Notes under the pieces: generated by a model
Database searches by the model: none
What the model saw: the letters and a program-made list of their open reading frames with translations, nothing else
Told to the model about the DNA's origin: nothing
Program-made: the position numbers and the translations under genes
Assembly (NCBI GenBank): GCA_017461605.1
Contig: JAFTXN010000002.1
Span: 372,001-436,000, forward strand
Direction: 5' to 3'
DNA from: Bacteroidaceae bacterium
GTDB lineage: Bacteria; Bacteroidota; Bacteroidia; Bacteroidales; Bacteroidaceae
Length of the DNA: 64,000 bases
Shown here: positions 25,740-34,498 of the stretch, one piece after another
Numbering within the stretch: the first letter of the stretch is position 1
How the letters are laid out: every line of letters starts with the position of its first letter

Positions 25740-28283
25740 TTATTCCGATTTTGTTACCCCTTCGGGCAGACTGCGCAGATTGATGTCGCACTGCGGGAAA
25801 GGTATCTCGATGTTGTTGGCATTGAGTACGTTGTAAATTATTTCGCGTGCTCGGTTTTTGAAACCGGCCTTTTCGTTTACCAGCACCCATGCCACAACTT
25901 TCAGGTCCACGCTGCTGTCACCGAAATCATCGATGGCTACGCTGATGTCGTGGTTGGGACTGACGATGTCGATGCCCATCGAATTTTTTTCACGCAGCGG
26001 AGCCAAAGCTTCGATGATGAGGTTGCGTGTCGTGTCCACGTCCGTGCCATAAGCCACCCCGATGTTGATTTTCACCAGTTCGTAGCTATGGTTGCGTGTG
26101 AGGTTCTTGAAACTCTTGTTGAAGAGGGCTGTGTTGAGAAAGGCGATGACACTTCCGTCGAGGGTAGTGATTTGTGTGCTCTGGTAAGTGATGCTTTCCA
26201 CCTTGCCTTGTATGCCATCGCACTCGATGAAGTCGCCCACACGCACACGCCCTGTCATGAGAGAGATGCCGTAGAAGAAGTTCTCCAGCAAGTCCTTCAT
26301 GGCAAAACCCATACCGGTGGCAAGTCCGGCAGTAACAATGGAGATACCGCTGGCGGGAACTTGTAGCAGCACGAGGCAGTAGACGAAGTATGCTCCCCAG
26401 GTCAGAATGGCTATGATATTGTCGGCCAAGGTGAAGTTGATGTTCTCGCCCGGATAGCTGCGGCGTATGCGATAGCGGTGATAAAGGGAACGTGCTATGT
26501 AATTGATGTAGCGGAACACAAAGAAACAGGCCACAACCATACATAGTTTGTTGATAGACAGGCTGACGATGCCTTCTTTCTCTATAAAGTTGGTATAGAA
26601 AGCCTCTCGGCAAATGGCCGTCAGGTCAAACATATCAGCAGCCATCCAGATGCTCATCAGAACAGACGCTACCCCCATGATAGGTACAATGGCACGTCCC
26701 ACGAGGTCGAATGCCCATGTGGTGCTGATGTAATCTCCTCGTTTCAAGGCTGTGGACAGTTCGGTGGGAGAAATGTCGGCCGTTTCAGGATTTTCGCGTC
26801 TGATTTTCTTTATCACGCGGTGCGTTTCGTATTTTTCAAGCAGGAAGTAGAGACATGTGATGGTCTGTATCGCTGCCAACTGGTACATCCACCAAACCAT
26901 GATCTCAACGGCCAACAACACGTAGCCGGTCCACGAAACGATGCAAGCCATCACCATGGCAACTACCGACACGATGGAATAAATCATGTCGCTCTCGGGC
27001 AATCCTTTTCGGTTTTGAGTGAATGTGTGCACTTGCCACCAAGTGAAGAGAAGCAGCAGGGGAGGATATATCAGATTGACAAGGGTGTTCGGCACAAGCA
27101 GGATGCGAAATACCACTACGAAGAAGGCCACACATAGGAAGGGGAGATAGAGCATCACACCGCGCTTCAGCTGCTGACCGGTCAGACGGATGAGCAGCGA
27201 CACCAAAAGGGCTTCGGCGAGCCAAGCCATGTTGATGAGCAGCGAAGCTGCCATGCGGATGAAGTTGCGATCGATGAGACCGCGCACGAACATCAGAACT
27301 ATGGCAAAGAGCAGCACGCCCACCGCCGTGATAAGCACGCTACGCTTCTCGTGGAAGCGAATGGTGCGGAAGCGTTTTGGGACAAGGTATCGCAGGATGA
27401 TGTTGCTCAGCAATATGGCAATGAGCACGTAGAACAGTACGAACACGGTGGTGCCGAGCACAATGGGACCACGCCATTCAGAGGCGCTACTCTCGTCATC
27501 GCCCAACGGAATATACTTATCACTGATATCGCGGTGCGCCGTCTGAAAGAGGGTGGGCAGATTGGCAAGTGTAGTGAAATAGTTGTCGCTACCATTGACA
27601 AAGATGCTTTGCTGCAGTGCGCTGTAACGCTCCAAAGCGTAGTTGTTGAGTGACTCCATTTTTTGTGAAACGAGATCGTAGTATCGGCTGTCGGCCAGTA
27701 GCGTATTCATCAATCGAACCAAGTTGTTGCGGATAGCTTTGGCAAATACGAGACACTGCTCGCGATCCTGCTGCTCAGCCTCGGAGAGTACATAGGGATT
27801 TACTAACAAACTGTCGGGCTCTTCGCCGGTGAGTTCAAGCAGGAGTGAGTCGGTGGGCACCGATTTCTTTTCTCCCACTGCCGGTGGTAGCGTTTGTAGC
27901 GATGTGATCAGGCTGTCGTATCGTGCCACCTCTCCATGCAGACGGGTGCGGATGCGTTCGTAGGGCATATTGGTGGTATGCAACTCTGCATAAAGGTCTG
28001 TGGCCTGCTGACATGCATATGCCACGTCCAAGGTAAAATCAGTTTTCTGTGAGTAGAGCATCAGTCCCACCTGCTCGCTGCGTTGCATATAGTTGACAAG
28101 CTGCATGTGTTGTTGTTGGCTGATGCGCTCATAGCGAGCCATGAATTGTTTTTGCGAGAGATAAGATTTCTCGAGTTCTGCACGCAGCACTCCCAAGGTG
28201 CGTGCCAAATCCTTTTCTTTCAACACAGCACCGGCTGTGAGGGCTGTGAAAAGACACAGGATGAGTGTGATTAATTTCTTCAT
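25740..28283 (-). CDS. Large MscS-family mechanosensitive channel
   Basis: The 847-residue protein begins with a signal peptide (MKKLITLILCLFTALTAGA). A periplasmic helical region to about residue 260 follows, then a series of membrane helices to about 640, with GLATGMGFAMKDLLENFFYG as the pore-lining helix. The cytoplasmic MscS beta domain follows: GRVRVGDFIECDGIQGKVES and TLDGSVIAFLNTALFN. Large MscS proteins with a periplasmic part are typical of Gram-negative bacteria and release solutes on hypo-osmotic shock. The promoter region lies in a repeated element (28334-28415). Confidence 0.93.
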   Translation of the reverse strand: MKKLITLILCLFTALTAGAVLKEKDLARTLGVLRAELEKSYLSQKQFMARYERISQQQHMQLVNYMQRSEQVGLMLYSQKTDFTLDVAYACQQATDLYAELHTTNMPYERIRTRLHGEVARYDSLITSLQTLPPAVGEKKSVPTDSLLLELTGEEPDSLLVNPYVLSEAEQQDREQCLVFAKAIRNNLVRLMNTLLADSRYYDLVSQKMESLNNYALERYSALQQSIFVNGSDNYFTTLANLPTLFQTAHRDISDKYIPLGDDESSASEWRGPIVLGTTVFVLFYVLIAILLSNIILRYLVPKRFRTIRFHEKRSVLITAVGVLLFAIVLMFVRGLIDRNFIRMAASLLINMAWLAEALLVSLLIRLTGQQLKRGVMLYLPFLCVAFFVVVFRILLVPNTLVNLIYPPLLLLFTWWQVHTFTQNRKGLPESDMIYSIVSVVAMVMACIVSWTGYVLLAVEIMVWWMYQLAAIQTITCLYFLLEKYETHRVIKKIRRENPETADISPTELSTALKRGDYISTTWAFDLVGRAIVPIMGVASVLMSIWMAADMFDLTAICREAFYTNFIEKEGIVSLSINKLCMVVACFFVFRYINYIARSLYHRYRIRRSYPGENINFTLADNIIAILTWGAYFVYCLVLLQVPASGISIVTAGLATGMGFAMKDLLENFFYGISLMTGRVRVGDFIECDGIQGKVESITYQSTQITTLDGSVIAFLNTALFNKSFKNLTRNHSYELVKINIGVAYGTDVDTTRNLIIEALAPLREKNSMGIDIVSPNHDISVAIDDFGDSSVDLKVVAWVLVNEKAGFKNRAREIIYNVLNANNIEIPFPQCDINLRSLPEGVTKSE

Positions 28284-28333
28284 GTTTGATATTTTGTTGC
28301 AGAGGCATTTCCAAGTAGTTGGAAATGCGGAGG

Positions 28334-28415
28334 CAAAAATAGTGAAAGGTGAGCGTAAAGTTTGAAAGTGAGTTTGCGAATTTTCAAAAACTTTCCCGAA
28401 CCGCGTCCTATCTTA
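28334..28415. repeat. 80-bp promoter-associated inverted-repeat element, copy 1
   Basis: The element starts with the -7 box of the MscS gene (TATTTTTG on the minus strand, 28334-28341), reads CAAAAATAGTGAAAGGTGAG on the plus strand, contains an inner imperfect stem (AAAGTTTGAAA with TTTTCAAAAACTTT) and ends with CCTATCTTA. Related copies lie at 31716, 34351 and 53069, each in front of a minus-strand gene. Confidence 0.75.
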
Positions 28416-28473
28416 TTAAAAAATACAAATAAGTTGCGCATTTTCCGAAGTGCATGCCTGCGGTGTGGTCGCA

Positions 28474-28944
28474 TCAGATGGCGCATACCACCATCACAAT
28501 GAGCGCCAAGGCGTAGAGCACTTTCAGACCCGTGGTCTGCAGGAAGGCCAATAGTGAGAGCGAGGCCACTTTCAGAGCTTTGCGCAGGGGTGATTTGGCC
28601 ATCAACTCGCCGATGAGAGCACCCGCGAATGGACCGAGCAAGATGCCCCACGGACCGAAGAACAGTCCCACAACAAGACCCACCATGGCTCCGCGTTCGG
28701 CCAATTTGGAGCCTCCGCCTTTTTTCGTAAGCCATATGGGAGCCATATAGTCGGCCACAAGCAACACCACCATCACTATTCCAGTGATCCATAGTGCTGT
28801 GGCTGATACTTCAGCCGGGTCGCGCCACCACATCAGCCACAATGCGGCATAACTCAGCGGTGGTCCGGGAAGCACCGGAAGCACTGCGCCTAAGAGGCCT
28901 ACAACTGCACAGACAATGGCCAATGCCAATAAGAGATATTCCAT
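28474..28944 (-). CDS. DUF456 membrane protein
   Basis: The 156-residue protein is almost entirely hydrophobic with about four membrane segments and matches DUF456: LGAVLPVLPGPPLSYAALWL near the N-terminus and GLFFGPWGILLGPFAGALIG in the middle, a glycine-rich motif also found in small pore-forming proteins. The function is not known. It lies 111 bp downstream of the tRNA-Leu gene on the same strand, with the tRNA terminator between them. Confidence 0.88.
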   Translation of the reverse strand: MEYLLLALAIVCAVVGLLGAVLPVLPGPPLSYAALWLMWWRDPAEVSATALWITGIVMVVLLVADYMAPIWLTKKGGGSKLAERGAMVGLVVGLFFGPWGILLGPFAGALIGELMAKSPLRKALKVASLSLLAFLQTTGLKVLYALALIVMVVCAI

Positions 28945-29003
28945 ACAAAGTGTAAATGTGTTTTATGAAGTTGTGGGTTCTTGAATGAAGGCTTCATACT
29001 TCT

Positions 29004-29046
29004 CCAAAAGGAAATCGCAAACGGGCAATGGAGGCCTGTTTGCGAT
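29004..29046 (-). terminator. Terminator after tRNA-Leu
   Basis: ATCGCAAAC at 29014-29022 pairs with 29038-29046; on the minus strand the hairpin is followed by TTCCTTTTGG, about 10 nt after the tRNA 3' end. Confidence 0.75.
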
Positions 29047-29055
29047 GTTCCCTCG

Positions 29056-29140
29056 TGCTCGAAGCGGGACTCGAACCCGCACAGCCGATACTGGCCAAGG
29101 GATTTTAAGTCCCTCGTGTCTACCATTCCACCATTCGAGC
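29056..29140 (-). tRNA. tRNA-Leu (anticodon UAA)
   Basis: The 85-nt gene folds as a class II tRNA: a 7-bp acceptor stem (GCTCGAA with TTCGAGC), a D arm, an anticodon loop CTTAAAA with anticodon TAA at 29105-29107, a long variable arm, and a T arm with GGTTCGAGTCC. The discriminator base is A and the CCA end is not encoded. It reads UUA codons. Confidence 0.96.
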
Positions 29141-29158
29141 AGCGGTAGTTTTGTGGCG

Positions 29159-29189
29159 CAAAGATATGGATATTTGGTGGGGCAGCCAA
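29159..29189 (-). promoter_or_regulatory. Promoter of tRNA-Leu
   Basis: TTG (29187-29189) and TATCTTTG (29159-29166) on the minus strand are 20 nt apart; the -7 box lies 18 bp before the tRNA 5' end. Confidence 0.75.
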
Positions 29190-29245
29190 ATTTTGCAGGC
29201 CTTTTGTGCTTTTTGTCATCCTTTGTCAATTGTCGGTGAGCACTT

Positions 29246-29800
29246 TTAGTTTTGTACCACCAACACATTCTGCCCCGGTGAATAGCTGATGCGATAACGG
29301 AAAAGGCGAGCTGCCGGATCAATGTTTGAAGCGATACCTCCGTTGTTGAGGTTGTAATCGCGTAGACAGCGTGTACACGACACTTGTGTATGTCCCGTGA
29401 AGGTCAGGCTGCGTGTGATGTAGTCGGGGAGGTAGCATGCCGGACACGCAAGGTCATAAGCCACGAGTTCAAAGTTGCCATTCAGATTGGGGATGGCCGG
29501 TGTGCCGATGATAAATCCCGCAACCGCTTCCGGTTCCCCTCCATAGCTCTCCAGGGCAGTGCGGGCTATAGTCGAACTCTTGCCGTCGGCATCACTGAAT
29601 ACATAGTGCGTGGGTGTGAATGTTACACGGCAAAACATGCCCGGGTTGTTGGCAGCCGTATGTAGCTGTGGGGCTGCCGTTACCGGACTGACACGTAAGA
29701 AAGCTCGCCACCGGGCATAGATGCCGTCGATGTCGGATGAGCACGAAACCATATATAATAATATGAGGAGTGCTACGGAAGTGTGGAGAGTTTTCTTCAT
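29246..29800 (-). CDS. Lipoprotein with a Rieske-like, all-cysteine metal site
   Basis: The 184-residue protein starts with a lipoprotein signal peptide (MKKTLHTSVALLILLYMVSC, lipobox cysteine at 20). The C-terminal half contains FELVAYDLACPACYLPDY and SCTRCLRDYNLNNGG, then a final YRISYSPGQNVLVVQN strand pair. Spacing and surrounding sequence recall the Rieske fold, but both ligand pairs are CxxC instead of Cys-X-His and Cys-X2-His, so a rubredoxin- or zinc-like site is more likely. The role is unknown. It lies 16 bp after argH and is probably co-transcribed with it. The ATG at 29800 is chosen because the longer frame back to 29875 runs into argH. Confidence 0.7.
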   Translation of the reverse strand: MKKTLHTSVALLILLYMVSCSSDIDGIYARWRAFLRVSPVTAAPQLHTAANNPGMFCRVTFTPTHYVFSDADGKSSTIARTALESYGGEPEAVAGFIIGTPAIPNLNGNFELVAYDLACPACYLPDYITRSLTFTGHTQVSCTRCLRDYNLNNGGIASNIDPAARLFRYRISYSPGQNVLVVQN

Positions 29801-29816
29801 TTTACAATAAGCAGGA

Positions 29817-31151
29817 TTAGCAACCCAGCAGGGCTTTTTCAGCTTCGGCCACGCGTTCGAAACCAAAGCGCTCAAAGATGTCGTTCATCAACTTGCGCAC
29901 CTCGTCATTGCAGAGGTTTCCGATGCTTCCCTCGTGTGTGTGGGCAATGTGCTTGTCGGGACGGAAGCGTCCGGCCTCGATGTCCAGACCCACCTGCTTG
30001 TAGGCATCGCGGAAGGGAACACCGTTGGCAGCCAGGCGGTTCACTTCCTCCACAGAGAACATGGCGTCATAGCGTGCGTCGTCCAGGATGTGCTCGTTCA
30101 CACTCATACGGCGGATGATGTAAGTCGCCATTTCGAGACACGAGAGCAGCCTGTCGAAAGCCGGCAGGAAGGCCTCCTTGATTTCCTGCAGGTCGCGGAA
30201 ATATCCGCAGGGCAGGTTGTTCATGATGAGCACAATCTGTTGCGGCAGCGCCTGCAAGGCGTTGCACCGGGCACGTATTAGTTCGAAGACGTCAGGGTTC
30301 TTCTTGTGTGGCATGATGCTGGAGCCGGTGGTGCACTCGTCGGGCAGTTTCACAAACCCGAAGTTTTGTGAGTTGAACATGCAGGCATCAAAGGCTAATT
30401 TGGCCACGGTCCCTGCGATACTTGCCAGAGCGAAAGCCACGTTGCGTTCTGTCTTTCCGCGCCCCATTTGTGCATACACCACATTGTAGTTCATCGAGTC
30501 GAAACCCAACAGACGAGTGGTAAGACTGCGATTCAGCGGAAACGAAGAGCCATAACCGGCTGCCGAACCCAATGGGTTGCGGTTGGTAATGCGATAGGCA
30601 GCCTCGAGCATTTGCATGTCGTCGGTCAGACTCTCGGCGTAGGCGCCAAACCACAGGCCGAAACTGCTCGGCATGGCCACTTGCAGATGCGTATATCCGG
30701 GCATCAGCACGTGGGCGTACTTTTCGCTCTGTTCCTGCAGGGCATTGAAGAGCTCACGCACTGCTTCGGCCACCTGACGCAGCTTGTCGCGTGTGTAGAG
30801 CTTGAGGTCCACCAGCACCTGGTCATTGCGTGAGCGTCCGCTGTGTATCTTTTTGCCCACATCGCCGAGTCGGCGGGTCAGCATCAGCTCCACTTGAGAG
30901 TGTACATCCTCGATACCGTCTTCGATAACGAACTCACCGCGTTGGGCTTGCGCGTAGATGTCTTTCAGCTCGGCCAACAGCAAGTCCAGCTCGCTCTTTT
31001 CGAGCAGACCGATGCTTTCGAGCATCGTGATGTGTGCCATCGAACCCATGACGTCGTAGGGCGCCAGATAGAGGTCCAACTCTCGATCGTTGCCCACGGT
31101 GAAGCGGTCGATTTCTTCAGTTACTTGTACATTCTTTTCCCAAAGTTTCAT
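29817..31151 (-). CDS. argH: Argininosuccinate lyase
   Basis: The 444-residue protein contains the fumarase/aspartase superfamily signature GSSIMPHKKNPD with the mobile catalytic loop, the HSGRSRNDQVLVDLKLY segment and the MPGYTHLQVAMP motif. It splits argininosuccinate to arginine and fumarate in the last step of arginine synthesis. The start at 31151 gives MKLWEKNVQVTEEIDRFTVG, the normal beginning in Bacteroidetes; the open frame upstream is not conserved sequence. Confidence 0.97.
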   Translation of the reverse strand: MKLWEKNVQVTEEIDRFTVGNDRELDLYLAPYDVMGSMAHITMLESIGLLEKSELDLLLAELKDIYAQAQRGEFVIEDGIEDVHSQVELMLTRRLGDVGKKIHSGRSRNDQVLVDLKLYTRDKLRQVAEAVRELFNALQEQSEKYAHVLMPGYTHLQVAMPSSFGLWFGAYAESLTDDMQMLEAAYRITNRNPLGSAAGYGSSFPLNRSLTTRLLGFDSMNYNVVYAQMGRGKTERNVAFALASIAGTVAKLAFDACMFNSQNFGFVKLPDECTTGSSIMPHKKNPDVFELIRARCNALQALPQQIVLIMNNLPCGYFRDLQEIKEAFLPAFDRLLSCLEMATYIIRRMSVNEHILDDARYDAMFSVEEVNRLAANGVPFRDAYKQVGLDIEAGRFRPDKHIAHTHEGSIGNLCNDEVRKLMNDIFERFGFERVAEAEKALLGC

Positions 31152-31213
31152 ATCTGTAGGCGGGGATAAATGTTTCGGATGAGGATACTTGAAAATGGAG
31201 GTGCTTCGTAGAC

Positions 31214-31681
31214 TTATCGCACCATGGCGAGCATAGAGGCTATTTGGTCTGCAGCCTGTTGCAAAGGCTTGGCTACCATTGCTTTCATGAACATGTTGAC
31301 TTCTGCGCCTACCGTAACGCGCATTTTGCAGCCCTCGGTGTGTGGCAGGAGTTGAATCCAAAGGTTCAGCAGGATGGGGGCACCTTCGCTCTCGAACTTG
31401 ATGCATTTCGGTTCGTCGCGTTCGATGATGCGCAGGCATACTTGTCCGAGCGGAGAATTGATGCTGACGCTGTCACGGTCGAACTCCATGCTCTCCAATT
31501 GCTTCTTGGCTTCCTCCAGTTTGTCGGCCGGCACTTGGCTTCCCATGGCTTCGATGGTGGCGGGGTCATTCAGTTTTTCTCGCAGCGATTCCAGATTTCG
31601 CATGTCGGAGAAACGTTCGTAGGCCTGCTCCACGGAGATGGCCATATACTTCACTTCGCTTTCGTATTTGCTTACACTCAT
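31214..31681 (-). CDS. SRPBCC-fold protein (polyketide cyclase-like)
   Basis: The 155-residue protein begins MSVSKYESEVKYMAISVEQA and has the START/SRPBCC layout: an N-terminal strand, a pair of helices around AYERFSDMRNLESLRE, several strands (IKFESEGAPILLNLWIQLL) and a long C-terminal helix. SRPBCC proteins bind hydrophobic ligands in a deep pocket. The specific ligand is unknown; this family is common as a single gene in Bacteroidales. The start at 31681 lies 35 bp downstream of a TATCTTTG box in repeat copy 2. Confidence 0.8.
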   Translation of the reverse strand: MSVSKYESEVKYMAISVEQAYERFSDMRNLESLREKLNDPATIEAMGSQVPADKLEEAKKQLESMEFDRDSVSINSPLGQVCLRIIERDEPKCIKFESEGAPILLNLWIQLLPHTEGCKMRVTVGAEVNMFMKAMVAKPLQQAADQIASMLAMVR

Positions 31682-31715
31682 GTGATACTTTGTTTTATAA
31701 TTTTCTTTTAGGCGA

Positions 31716-31886
31716 CAAAGATAGTGCAAGGCGAGAGCAGAGCAAAGCAAAAACGCAGTTTTTAGCTTTGTCTGCCGAGCCGCCGCCTATCTTGCGCGCA
31801 GCGAAAGTATGCAAGGCGAGAGCAGAGCAAAGCAAAAACGCAGTTTTTAGCTTTGTCTGCCGAGTAGTTGCTGCCTATCTTGCGCA
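31716..31886. repeat. 80-bp promoter-associated element, copy 2, followed by a near-exact second unit
   Basis: The first unit (31716-31797) begins with the -7 box TATCTTTG (minus strand, 31716-31723) and ends CCTATCTTG. A second unit repeats 55 bp exactly (31725-31779 equals 31810-31864, offset 85 bp) and again ends in GCCTATCTTGCGC. Each unit has an inner stem (AGCAAAGCAAAAAC with GTTTTTAGCTTTGTCT). The rest of the 432-bp gap between the SRPBCC and purC genes holds only the purC terminator. Confidence 0.85.
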
Positions 31887-32012
31887 TTGACGAGAATGTG
31901 TGAGGAGAGAGAAAAACTTGAATATGGGCTTGCGTAACTTCGAACACATTGCCGAGGTGGCATCCTTCTGTGTATACATATATTTATATATAGTGCAGAG
32001 AGGTTCGCCGCG

Positions 32013-32062
32013 AGTAAAAAAACACCCACGGCACTGATCGAGTGACAGGTTGTGCCGTGGGG
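32013..32062 (-). terminator. Terminator after purC
   Basis: CCCACGGCAC at 32025-32034 pairs with 32052-32061; on the minus strand the stem is followed by a T-rich stretch ending in TTTTTTTACTC. Confidence 0.85.
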
Positions 32063-32113
32063 GATAGTGTTCTGCAGATCGGTGTCCGCTCCATGTGGGA
32101 GCGTCAGCCTGCA

Positions 32114-33055
32114 TTATTTGGCAAGGTAAGCCGATACGTTGCGTTCGATGCGAGCAGCGAGGTCTTCATCGGCCTCCTTGTTGAATGTTTCGCCGGTGAT
32201 GTGTTCGTAGAGTTCGATGTAGCGTGCAGAGATGCCTTCCACAATTTCGTCGGTCATCTCGGGCACTTGCTGTCCTTCCTGCCCTTGGAAACCATTGCTC
32301 ATCAGCCACTCGCGCACAAACTCCTTGCTGAGTTGTTTTTGTGGTTCACCTGCTTCGAAGCGCTCGGCATAGCCTTCAGAATAGAAGTAGCGGCTGGAGT
32401 CGGGGGTGTGGATTTCGTCCATGAGATAGATCTCGCCGTTGTGCTTTCCAAACTCGTATTTTGTGTCAACGAGAATCAGACCGCGCTCTGCAGCCATCTG
32501 TGTGCCGCGCTCGAAGAGGGCCAGTGTGTATTTCTCCAACAGGGCATATTCTTCGGGAGTGGCCAGTCCTTGCGCCAAAATCTCTTCTTTTGAAATGTCG
32601 GCGTCGTGTTCGCCAATTTCGGCCTTGGTGGTAGGAGTAATGATGGGGGTGGGGAACTTCTCGTTCTCGCGCATGCCATCGGGCAGACGCACGCCACAAA
32701 TTTCGCGCACACCGCTCTTGTAAGCACGCCATGCCGAGCCACAAAGATAACCACGTACAATCATTTCCACAGCGAAGCCTTCACACTTCACACCGACGGT
32801 AACCATGGGGTCGGGAGTGGCGAGTTTCCAGTTGGGGCAGATGTCTTGTGTGGCGTCCAAGAACTTGGCTGCAATCTGATTGAGCATTTGTCCTTTGAAA
32901 GGAATGCCTTTGGGCAACACCACGTCGAAAGCAGAAATTCGGTCGGTGGCTACCATCACAAGTTTGTCCTCTACGAAATAAACGTCACGCACTTTGCCGT
33001 GATACACTCCGGTCTGTCCGGGGAAGTTGAAATTGGTTGCGGTCAATGCACTCAT
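32114..33055 (-). CDS. purC: Phosphoribosylaminoimidazole-succinocarboxamide synthase
   Basis: The 313-residue protein matches the longer type of SAICAR synthetase: [20 protein letters not shown] and [18 protein letters not shown] at the ATP-binding N-terminus, [12 protein letters not shown], and the signature [20 protein letters not shown] with [12 protein letters not shown]. It condenses CAIR with aspartate in purine synthesis. The nearest -7-like box is 120 bp upstream (TAACTTTG on the minus strand, 33174-33181). Confidence 0.97.
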   Translation of the reverse strand: MSALTATNFNFPGQTGVYHGKVRDVYFVEDKLVMVATDRISAFDVVLPKGIPFKGQMLNQIAAKFLDATQDICPNWKLATPDPMVTVGVKCEGFAVEMIVRGYLCGSAWRAYKSGVREICGVRLPDGMRENEKFPTPIITPTTKAEIGEHDADISKEEILAQGLATPEEYALLEKYTLALFERGTQMAAERGLILVDTKYEFGKHNGEIYLMDEIHTPDSSRYFYSEGYAERFEAGEPQKQLSKEFVREWLMSNGFQGQEGQQVPEMTDEIVEGISARYIELYEHITGETFNKEADEDLAARIERNVSAYLAK

Positions 33056-33173
33056 CGCTTTGCTAAGTTTTTGCTATGTGTATATGAAATTGTTTGTTCT
33101 TTTTCGAAGTGAGCACAGAAGTGCTCCGCTCGATGGCAGGGTGCGTAAGGAGACTTGCTCTGCCAAGATGTGG

Positions 33174-33181
33174 CAAAGTTA
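33174..33181 (-). promoter_or_regulatory. Possible -7 box (TAACTTTG) for purC
   Basis: The sequence fits TAnnTTTG and would give a leader of about 115 nt; no TTG lies at the usual distance upstream. Confidence 0.35.
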
Positions 33182-33258
33182 ACACTTTCCCACGAACTGA
33201 CGCAGGCTGTCTTATTTCTTTAACATAGGAGGGGTAAAAAAGCGAAGTGCTTTTGGTG

Positions 33259-33326
33259 AAAATCTGCAAGGCGTTTTCGATTTTCTGGAAGCACTGCAGA
33301 AAATCGAAAACGCCTTGCAGATTTTT
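33259..33326. repeat. 28-bp perfect inverted repeat built from three 21-bp units
   Basis: The arms 33259-33286 and 33298-33325 are exactly complementary over 28 bp, with an 11-nt loop GGAAGCACTGC. The same stretch can be read as three 21-bp units from 33264, with cores CTGCAAGGC, CTGGAAGCACTGCAG and GCCTTGCAG. It lies 18 bp after the phoH stop and may act as its terminator (T-rich after the stem on the minus strand), but the arm length is far beyond a normal terminator. Confidence 0.9.
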
Positions 33327-33344
33327 TCGCAAAGGGGTGATGGT

Positions 33345-34328
33345 TTATGGGGTAGGGCGGTGTGTGGCTTCTGATGTAAGCTCCGCCTTTCGGCGTGCAC
33401 TCTCACGCTCATAGGCTTCCACCACTTTGGTGACGAGTTTGTGGCGCACAATGTCCTTTTTGTCCATCTCAATGAAAGCGATGCCTTGCACATCGCGCAA
33501 TATGCGCATCGATTCCACCAAGCCGCTCTTGGCTGTCGGCGGCAGGTCTATCTGTGTTCGGTCGCCGGTCACAATCATCTTGGTGTTCCAGCCCATGCGC
33601 GTCAGGAACATCTTGATTTGTGCAGAAGTGGTGTTCTGTGCTTCGTCCAGGATGACGACGGCATCGTTGAGTGTTCGGCCGCGCATGAAGGCCAATGGAG
33701 CAATCTGTATCACGTTGGTCGCCATGTATTCCTGCAGTTTGGCCGGTGGAATCATCTCTTCCAGCGCATCGTAGAGAGGCTGCAGATACGGGTCGATCTT
33801 GTCCTTCATGTCACCCGGCAGAAAGCCGAGTTTCTCACCGGCTTCCACCGCCGGACGCGACAAGATGATTTTTTTGATCTCCTTGTTTTTGAGTGCCCGC
33901 ACGGCCAGTGCAATGGCCGTGTAGGTTTTGCCCGAGCCTGCCGGACCAACGGCAAACAGCATGTCGCATTGGGAGTATGCCTCCACCAGTCGGCGCTGGT
34001 TCTCAGAGCGTGGCGCGATGGGCTTCCCCGTTGTGCTATAGACGATGACATCGCTCTGTGCATCCTTTGATGCCGAGCGGTGTTTCACGATGTCGAGCAA
34101 ATCCTCCTCCGTCAGGCGGTTGAATTTGGAACAATGCTTCTCAAGCAAACCAAATGTTTCTTCAAACTCTGCCATATCCTCTTCGCTGCCCATCACCTTG
34201 ATGACATTGTCGCGCCCCACGATGCGGAGTTTCGGACATAGGGCACGCAGCATGCGCAAATTGGCGTTGTTGGTGCCAAAAAAGGTCTGCGGGTCGGCTT
34301 CTTCGAGAATAAAATGTTTTTCTATCAT
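33345..34328 (-). CDS. PhoH family ATPase
   Basis: The 327-residue protein has an N-terminal KH-like region (NANLRMLRALCPKLRIVGRD), then the PhoH ATPase domain with Walker A GPAGSGKTYTAIAL, Walker B VVILDEAQN, and TRMGWNTKMIVTGDRTQIDL. PhoH/YbeZ proteins are cytoplasmic ATPases linked to RNA metabolism and often work with YbeY; ybeY is not adjacent here. The promoter is in repeat copy 3. Confidence 0.93.
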   Translation of the reverse strand: MIEKHFILEEADPQTFFGTNNANLRMLRALCPKLRIVGRDNVIKVMGSEEDMAEFEETFGLLEKHCSKFNRLTEEDLLDIVKHRSASKDAQSDVIVYSTTGKPIAPRSENQRRLVEAYSQCDMLFAVGPAGSGKTYTAIALAVRALKNKEIKKIILSRPAVEAGEKLGFLPGDMKDKIDPYLQPLYDALEEMIPPAKLQEYMATNVIQIAPLAFMRGRTLNDAVVILDEAQNTTSAQIKMFLTRMGWNTKMIVTGDRTQIDLPPTAKSGLVESMRILRDVQGIAFIEMDKKDIVRHKLVTKVVEAYERESARRKAELTSEATHRPTP

Positions 34329-34350
34329 GCGCTACTTTCTTATGAGCTTG

Positions 34351-34430
34351 CAAAGGTAGTGAAAGGCGAGAGAATAGCTTGAAAATGAGCCTGAGAATTT
34401 TCAGGAGCTTTTCCGAATGCCTCCTAACTT
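34351..34430. repeat. 80-bp promoter-associated element, copy 3
   Basis: It begins with TACCTTTG on the minus strand (34351-34358), reads CAAAGGTAGTGAAAGGCGAG on the plus strand, has an inner stem AGCTTGAAAA with TTTTCAGGAGCT and ends in CCTAACTTG. The -7 box is 22 bp before the phoH start. Confidence 0.7.
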
Positions 34431-34498
34431 GTATAGAGTGAGAGTATGCAAGGCATGCGGAATACAACACGAGGAACATTAAAAAAGTAAGGCACAAG

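Noticed and set aside
33056-33344. Riboswitch upstream of purC
   Set aside because: No purine or other recognisable riboswitch core is seen; only a weak -7 box and the inverted repeat.
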